From NCBI RefSeq assembly GCF_024494725.1, contig NZ_JANHDK010000001.1:1302001-1366000 (forward strand): a stretch of DNA of 64,000 bases. The letters run 5' to 3'. The position numbers and the translations under genes were made by a program. Numbering within the stretch: position 1 is the first letter of the stretch; each line of letters starts with the position of its first letter. This DNA comes from Haloplanus ruber (GTDB taxonomy: Archaea > Halobacteriota > Halobacteria > Halobacteriales > Haloferacaceae). A model generated the notes under the pieces. That model saw only the letters and a program-made list of their open reading frames with translations. It was not told the origin of the DNA and searched no databases. Positions 59,756-64,000 of the stretch are shown here, piece after piece.

Positions 59756-60862
59756 ATGAACGAAGCTCCCGAAGTGAGCGACGACACTCAGATGGTAGAA
59801 ATAACTGACACGGAGTCCGACCTCGTCACGCAATTGCTTGCCGGAATAGACGAGGCTATTACCAGCGTCGCCGAGATTGATCCCACTTACGCGAATAAGA
59901 CAAAGGTACAGAAATTACTCTATCTCGCAATCGACGAGTTCGACATCCCCATTACGTACAGTTGGTACCTTGCCGGTGCGGTCGTTCCAGATCGTTCTAT
60001 CTCTCCTTCGTCACTCGATGTCTATACCGACCAACCGACCTCGCCATCCGAGCCGAGTATTGCAGGATCGGCAGACGAATCGGTAGGAGAGGAGTCGTCC
60101 GAAACCAGCCCAATCGAGCCGATCATGTTCCGTGACGAAACGAACGAGTCCGATCCGGACCCACCCGCTGACGACCTAGAGAGTTATGTTTCCAAGGGCG
60201 AACTCGTCGCGTTCTATCGTGACGTCCTTCCGGAGGTATGGCACCAAGAGACGATGCGCTTCTTGCAGAACTTCTACCAAGAGGAGGCTCCTGAAGAGTA
60301 TCGTCTTCTCTATATCGAAAGCACGCACCTCCGGACTCATCTTGCGGAGCTTATCGACACGGTTGAAATCTACCTTGACGATGGGGACCCTACCCGCGAG
60401 ATTGATTCCTTGAGAGAGTCGATTGAACTGAGTATATCAGACCTCCACCACTACATACGCGCTGACGACCAGCTTCGCGAAACGTTCGAGGTTGTCGTTC
60501 TGGGGACGGACTTGATCGAGGATACGCTACTCAAACTCGAGCGACTGCAGCCGGATGACTTCACCGATGAACATCTCTCACTATTACGCGACCTCCAAGA
60601 TTTCTTCTACTATTACGTGTGGAAGCACCCCTGTCTGCGGATTTCGTACCAGACGGCAACCGGACCGCAGGCAGACGAACTGCGCACCGAACGGCTCGCC
60701 GAATTCGAATCTTTCAAAGAGCGGGTTATCGAACGACGTGACGAACTCAGAGCGGAGCTAGCTTCTGCTGGTCTTCGTCCGGCTCCCGGTGACTACGCAT
60801 CACCAGAAGATCAGGAGCTAACTGAGACGCTAAGGGATTTATCTTCGCAGTATCTGGAGTAA
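59756..60862 (+). CDS. Panacea-like (DUF4065-type) N-terminal domain protein, partner of PIN protein
   Basis: The 368-residue protein starts at ATG 59756. Its N-terminus (about residues 22-82) has NKTKVQKLLYLAIDEF and YSWYLAGAVVP, which resemble the KLQKLLY and YGP-type core of Panacea/SocA-like antitoxin domains. A Ser/Glu-rich linker (about 90-145) and a helical C-terminal domain (about 150-368) follow. The next gene, a PIN-domain protein, starts 4 bp downstream. That order fits a toxin-antitoxin or defence pair. The Panacea match is by eye and needs a profile search. Confidence 0.7.
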   Translation: MNEAPEVSDDTQMVEITDTESDLVTQLLAGIDEAITSVAEIDPTYANKTKVQKLLYLAIDEFDIPITYSWYLAGAVVPDRSISPSSLDVYTDQPTSPSEPSIAGSADESVGEESSETSPIEPIMFRDETNESDPDPPADDLESYVSKGELVAFYRDVLPEVWHQETMRFLQNFYQEEAPEEYRLLYIESTHLRTHLAELIDTVEIYLDDGDPTREIDSLRESIELSISDLHHYIRADDQLRETFEVVVLGTDLIEDTLLKLERLQPDDFTDEHLSLLRDLQDFFYYYVWKHPCLRISYQTATGPQADELRTERLAEFESFKERVIERRDELRAELASAGLRPAPGDYASPEDQELTETLRDLSSQYLE

Positions 60863-60866
60863 TTGT

Positions 60867-61598
60867 ATGGCGGAGAGTCCCGACGATGAGTCTACTGAAA
60901 CTGTATCTCTGGACAATGTCTTCGTTGACACCAGCATTCTCCTCAACTACGTCCAACAGGGACTTGAGCCCGATCACACGTCAGAGTTGATCGAAGGCAA
61001 TCACATTGACCTCGTCGTTGGTGTCACGGTTGCGGACGAATTCGATGATGTGGGTGACCGGCGTGCAGATATTTATCCTGACTTTCTCGACTTTCTTCTC
61101 GTCGAGGAGGGCAAACTTACCGACTATTCACCTGAAGAACGCCGACCGTACTTCCAAGAGAACGACTACCGACACCTACGAAACATTCAGATGCAACTCT
61201 CACAGCTCGATGACCGAGCCGAGATTCAGCGACAAGTACGATACTTTATTCGAGCCATCCAGAGACGTATCGAATACATCCGCGAAGAGATCATTCCTAG
61301 TGCGAAGTTCGATCTACAGCCAGGAATGACGCTCCTATTCGCTCTCGGAGACGTGATTCCAAACGATAGTGATCGGAACGTCGTCGGTGACGCAGCACTA
61401 TGGTCTGCCGAGGTTTCCGACAGTTCGGGTGTTTTCGCCACTATGGATAGGAAGGATCTGCTCAACTTGGCAGGAGACATCAATTCGGCACTCCACGAGA
61501 CAAAAGGGAAGGAATGGGAGCTCACGTTCCTCGTTCCGAGCGATCTCACCTCTCCAACTGACGACGTAGACTCCCCTGTCGCCGGTTCGTTCGATTAA
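60867..61598 (+). CDS. PIN-domain ribonuclease-like protein
   Basis: The 243-residue protein starts at ATG 60867. The PIN acidic set is visible: Asp21 in FVDTSILLNY, Glu58 in VADEFDDVGD, Asp175 in VVGDAALWSAE and Asp194 in ATMDRKDL. A helical insertion of about 80 residues (about 85-165) separates the second and third acids and is longer than in small VapC toxins. It is probably an endonuclease acting on RNA. It lies 4 bp after the Panacea-like gene, and its stop codon overlaps the stop of the convergent PLD gene. Confidence 0.82.
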   Translation: MAESPDDESTETVSLDNVFVDTSILLNYVQQGLEPDHTSELIEGNHIDLVVGVTVADEFDDVGDRRADIYPDFLDFLLVEEGKLTDYSPEERRPYFQENDYRHLRNIQMQLSQLDDRAEIQRQVRYFIRAIQRRIEYIREEIIPSAKFDLQPGMTLLFALGDVIPNDSDRNVVGDAALWSAEVSDSSGVFATMDRKDLLNLAGDINSALHETKGKEWELTFLVPSDLTSPTDDVDSPVAGSFD

Positions 61599-62056
61599 TC
61601 AGGTGACTGCTGAACCAAATCCAAACCGAGTTTTTTCTCTACGTACTCCTCGGCGGATCCGTACTCGTTCTCGAGTATTTCACATAATTCATGGTTGAGC
61701 GTCAAACCGCCGCGTGTAATGTTTGCCGAGCCCATATAGACGAACGCGTCACAGACAACAGCTTTTGCATGGAGATCTGAGATTTCCTGTATGACGACGT
61801 GTTCCGGAAGCCGCTCACTAATATAATCGTTATGTGATTCCCCCTCACGTACGAGCAACTGGATGTCCTTGTCCACGAGTTCTTCCAGTGCTTCCAAGAG
61901 TGTTATTTCTCGATCGTCGAAGCGGTCATTGACTGGCAGACGTAACGTAACATCGCTCAACCACGGAGAGATGATGACCACCCTATCGCTGTGTAACAGC
62001 GAGAAACCGATGAAATACGCAAGACTCTCAGAAGTCAAGGAAAATGCTCGTACCAT
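61595..62056 (-). CDS. PLD-family nuclease, DrmC-like
   Basis: The 153-residue protein starts at ATG 62056, inside the last codons of the upstream DUF1998 gene. It has the second half of a phospholipase D fold. VVIISPWLSDVTLRL leads (about residues 26-40) and HAKAVVCD (His96, Lys98, Asp103) is the HKD motif, followed by YMGSANITRGG. Only one HKD motif is present, so it must dimerise, as the nuclease Nuc does. It is shorter than typical DrmC of DISARM. The coupling to a DUF1998 protein is the main reason for the DrmC link. Confidence 0.85.
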   Translation of the reverse strand: MVRAFSLTSESLAYFIGFSLLHSDRVVIISPWLSDVTLRLPVNDRFDDREITLLEALEELVDKDIQLLVREGESHNDYISERLPEHVVIQEISDLHAKAVVCDAFVYMGSANITRGGLTLNHELCEILENEYGSAEEYVEKKLGLDLVQQSPD

Positions 62057-64000
62057 CAAATTCACCTGCCGGGAGGAGATTGCGTTCGAACATCTCGTCA
62101 CTTGTATCGTCCGTCGGAACAGCCCGAGTGAGTTCTTCTCGTAGTGCCTCGAGGAGAACGTAACTCAACGAGTCGCTCTGTCCGGTCGCGGCGATGCACT
62201 CGCTTAGGTGTAGATTCTCTACACAGCCGTCGATATCAGGTGAAGAAAACACCGTGTCAGCCCGTTCAACCTCGGAAAGATCGTAGCCGAGGGCTGAGAC
62301 AGTCTCCTCTGGGAAGTCCTCAGATCCAGATACCTGCTCCTGAGCGATTACGTGCTTTATCGAATAGGCGTCGTCGATATCGATCCCTTCGTCGGTCGAA
62401 AACTGATCCGCCTTGTCGATACTCGAAAGGACCTCTTGAACGACTCGTTCGACGACGGTGTCGAACGGTGTGTCCAACATGTCGGTGACCAAGCCCTCGA
62501 TTTCGTCCTCATTCTCGGGCTGGCACGGAAGTTTCTCGACGAACTCTTCGCGAGCCCACAGCCGTTCGTTGATGACTTGGGGATTGTAGGCAATTCGATT
62601 GATGGCTTCGAGGACGGTTCCAGGATCACTGGACAGTTCGTCGTACACTAAATCAGTGATTCCCTGTCCGCCTTCCGTCCGCTCGAAAATGTACACTTCA
62701 CCTACCTCACGGTTGAAGCCATAGAACAACATCGTCGTATTGACGGCGCTGACATCGGAGACGAGTTGAAGGAGAAAGTGAGCAGCTGTGTGATAGGCGA
62801 CGTATTCATAGTCGACTTCGTCGAAGTCGTTGTATCGTGCTACGATGTCGCGGATATCATCGTGGCCAACGCGTTGTAGGTACGATTCCATATCGAATAC
62901 GAGACCGCGAGTATCAATTTGGAAGCCAATCGTCTCCTCGGGACGGTCTATCTTGACCTCGAACGGATCGGTCCCATCGAAATTCACACTCCCACCCCAG
63001 TAACTGGCTGGGCGAATGTTGAGGGTCACACCCTCTAATGTGACTTCAGACGTGAGTTCTGCTAGTGCGATCGAACCAGTTGCAACCTCCTCATTACGTT
63101 CCGTAATTCGAGTCCGAACTTGGGGATCAGAATGAATTTTCCCCAGAGCGCTTTTTCCGTGCCGGAGACAGTTATCCAAGTCGGAGATAATCTGGTAGCA
63201 CTCAGGACAGTACCGGACGATGTTGAGTGCTGCTTCCTCACTTAGATCGGTCATAGAGGACAACTCGATCGAATCGGGGACGAGAACGCCATCACGAACT
63301 TCCCCGCTGACGTGTTGTGAGAAATCGAAGACGACGCCGTTTTCGGTAACCTCTGTACGGGGGAGGAATGCATGCATTTCGTTCGTTTCTGATTGATACT
63401 CCGACCGGTACGGCGTGTAGGTACTGACGAGTTTGTCGATCGACTCGTCGGTGCTGTCGCGAGAGTCAGGGCGGAAAACGCTGAAGAACTGACCAGCATC
63501 CCCGTAGTAATTGGGCGGAACGTACCAGACGTCACCGAGACTCCGGTCGTCAATCTGGAGGTAGCGGTCGAAATAGTATGCCCCCCTGAGGAGATGCTTG
63601 ATCGCGTACAAGCTAAGGAAAGGCGTACGATAATCGGCGTACTCTCGGAGTTCGTCCAGCGCCTCTTGGAGGTAGTAGACCCGCTTTTGAGTTCGATAAT
63701 ACGCTTCGATCCGATCGTCATCGCTCAGGCTGTTGAGGCGCGTGACCGCATCTTGAACCTCGTTCAGTCGGTCCGTCCGAACCTGCGGGATCGGCCGGTC
63801 AGAGAGTCGATTTACTTGACTCTGAAGTTTGATCAGATCGCCGCTCAGTCCAAACAGATCGCCGAGTAGTGCTTCGAAGTGCTGGACTTTCGTCTGAGAA
63901 TCGCCGTCCGGAATCGCTGACGCCTTGCTTCGTAGTGCATCGAGCGTTGTCTCTAACTCTTCGATTTCGGTCGTATGTGTTTTCTCGTCAAGATGGTCAA
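62028..64000 (-). CDS. DUF1998-type protein, DrmB-like or end of a defence helicase (partial)
   Basis: The frame is open from the stop at 62028 through the window edge, giving at least 657 residues. The N-terminal visible part (about the first 125 residues) is a coiled coil rich in Glu, Leu and Arg. The rest has Cys/His-bearing YCPECYQIISDLDNCLRH and a DUF1998-like C-terminal domain with AYHTAAHFLLQLVSD, YIFERTEGGQGITDLVYDEL and later GCVENLHLSEC. DUF1998 domains occur in DrmB of DISARM, in DruE-like helicases and in MrfA-type helicases. It overlaps the PLD gene by 29 bases. The start and any helicase domain lie outside the window. Confidence 0.8.
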   Translation of the reverse strand, partial: DHLDEKTHTTEIEELETTLDALRSKASAIPDGDSQTKVQHFEALLGDLFGLSGDLIKLQSQVNRLSDRPIPQVRTDRLNEVQDAVTRLNSLSDDDRIEAYYRTQKRVYYLQEALDELREYADYRTPFLSLYAIKHLLRGAYYFDRYLQIDDRSLGDVWYVPPNYYGDAGQFFSVFRPDSRDSTDESIDKLVSTYTPYRSEYQSETNEMHAFLPRTEVTENGVVFDFSQHVSGEVRDGVLVPDSIELSSMTDLSEEAALNIVRYCPECYQIISDLDNCLRHGKSALGKIHSDPQVRTRITERNEEVATGSIALAELTSEVTLEGVTLNIRPASYWGGSVNFDGTDPFEVKIDRPEETIGFQIDTRGLVFDMESYLQRVGHDDIRDIVARYNDFDEVDYEYVAYHTAAHFLLQLVSDVSAVNTTMLFYGFNREVGEVYIFERTEGGQGITDLVYDELSSDPGTVLEAINRIAYNPQVINERLWAREEFVEKLPCQPENEDEIEGLVTDMLDTPFDTVVERVVQEVLSSIDKADQFSTDEGIDIDDAYSIKHVIAQEQVSGSEDFPEETVSALGYDLSEVERADTVFSSPDIDGCVENLHLSECIAATGQSDSLSYVLLEALREELTRAVPTDDTSDEMFERNLLPAGEFDGTSIFLDF

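Overview
The window is haloarchaeal chromosome. Evidence: very high GC, acidic proteins, archaeal information-processing genes (TFS, NAC, Dph2, GINS, PriS, archaeal TrmI, CDC48, two TFB homologues), Tat lipoproteins, dodecin, DpsA, two MscS channels, and TATA boxes about 25 bp upstream of start codons, as expected for leaderless messages. The genus cannot be fixed from this window.

Positions 1-45949 are an ordinary, densely packed core region. Clusters visible in it: NAC-TrmI with two small genes; a DpsA gene; a two-gene operon under a DtxR-type palindrome; glycerate kinase divergent from a TraB/M50 membrane-protease pair; a TetR-MATE efflux operon with a perfect operator; CorA and a small membrane protein; PurM; an XRE-CBS regulator; the RtcB-archease RNA-ligation pair; a glutamine-synthetase-like ligase; an Hsp20-like small protein coupled to CDC48; a metal-type permease carrying a YHS domain; DoxX; an amidase; a DUF7504/DUF7344-like regulator; Dph2; the GINS-PriS replication pair; and an Lrp regulator.

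A small AT-rich islet (about 32.3-33.4 kb) lies next to tRNA-Leu(CAA). It holds one lipoprotein, two opposed remnants of one broken gene, two hairpins and an 11-bp copy of the tRNA 3' end. It looks like the scar of an old insertion.

Right after tRNA-Glu(CUC) (ends 45949) the sequence becomes AT-richer and stays so to the window end. This is an integrated, probably composite, mobile island of more than 18 kb. In order it carries: a phiH1-type repressor and a DUF7344 regulator; an operon of Cas4-like nuclease, TFB-like factor and serine recombinase; a zinc-ribbon/winged-helix protein; a tyrosine recombinase translationally coupled to a serine recombinase with a hydrophobic N-terminal extension; an unknown gene; a second, related tyrosine recombinase; a full TFB; and then a cargo/defence section. 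The defence section has a Panacea-like protein paired with a PIN-domain protein, converging on a PLD-family nuclease and a DUF1998 protein that runs off the window. The last two resemble DrmC and DrmB (or the DUF1998 end of a helicase) of DISARM-type systems. The most novel parts are the nuclease-TFB-recombinase operon, the coupled tyrosine/serine recombinases, and the PIN/Panacea plus PLD/DUF1998 locus.
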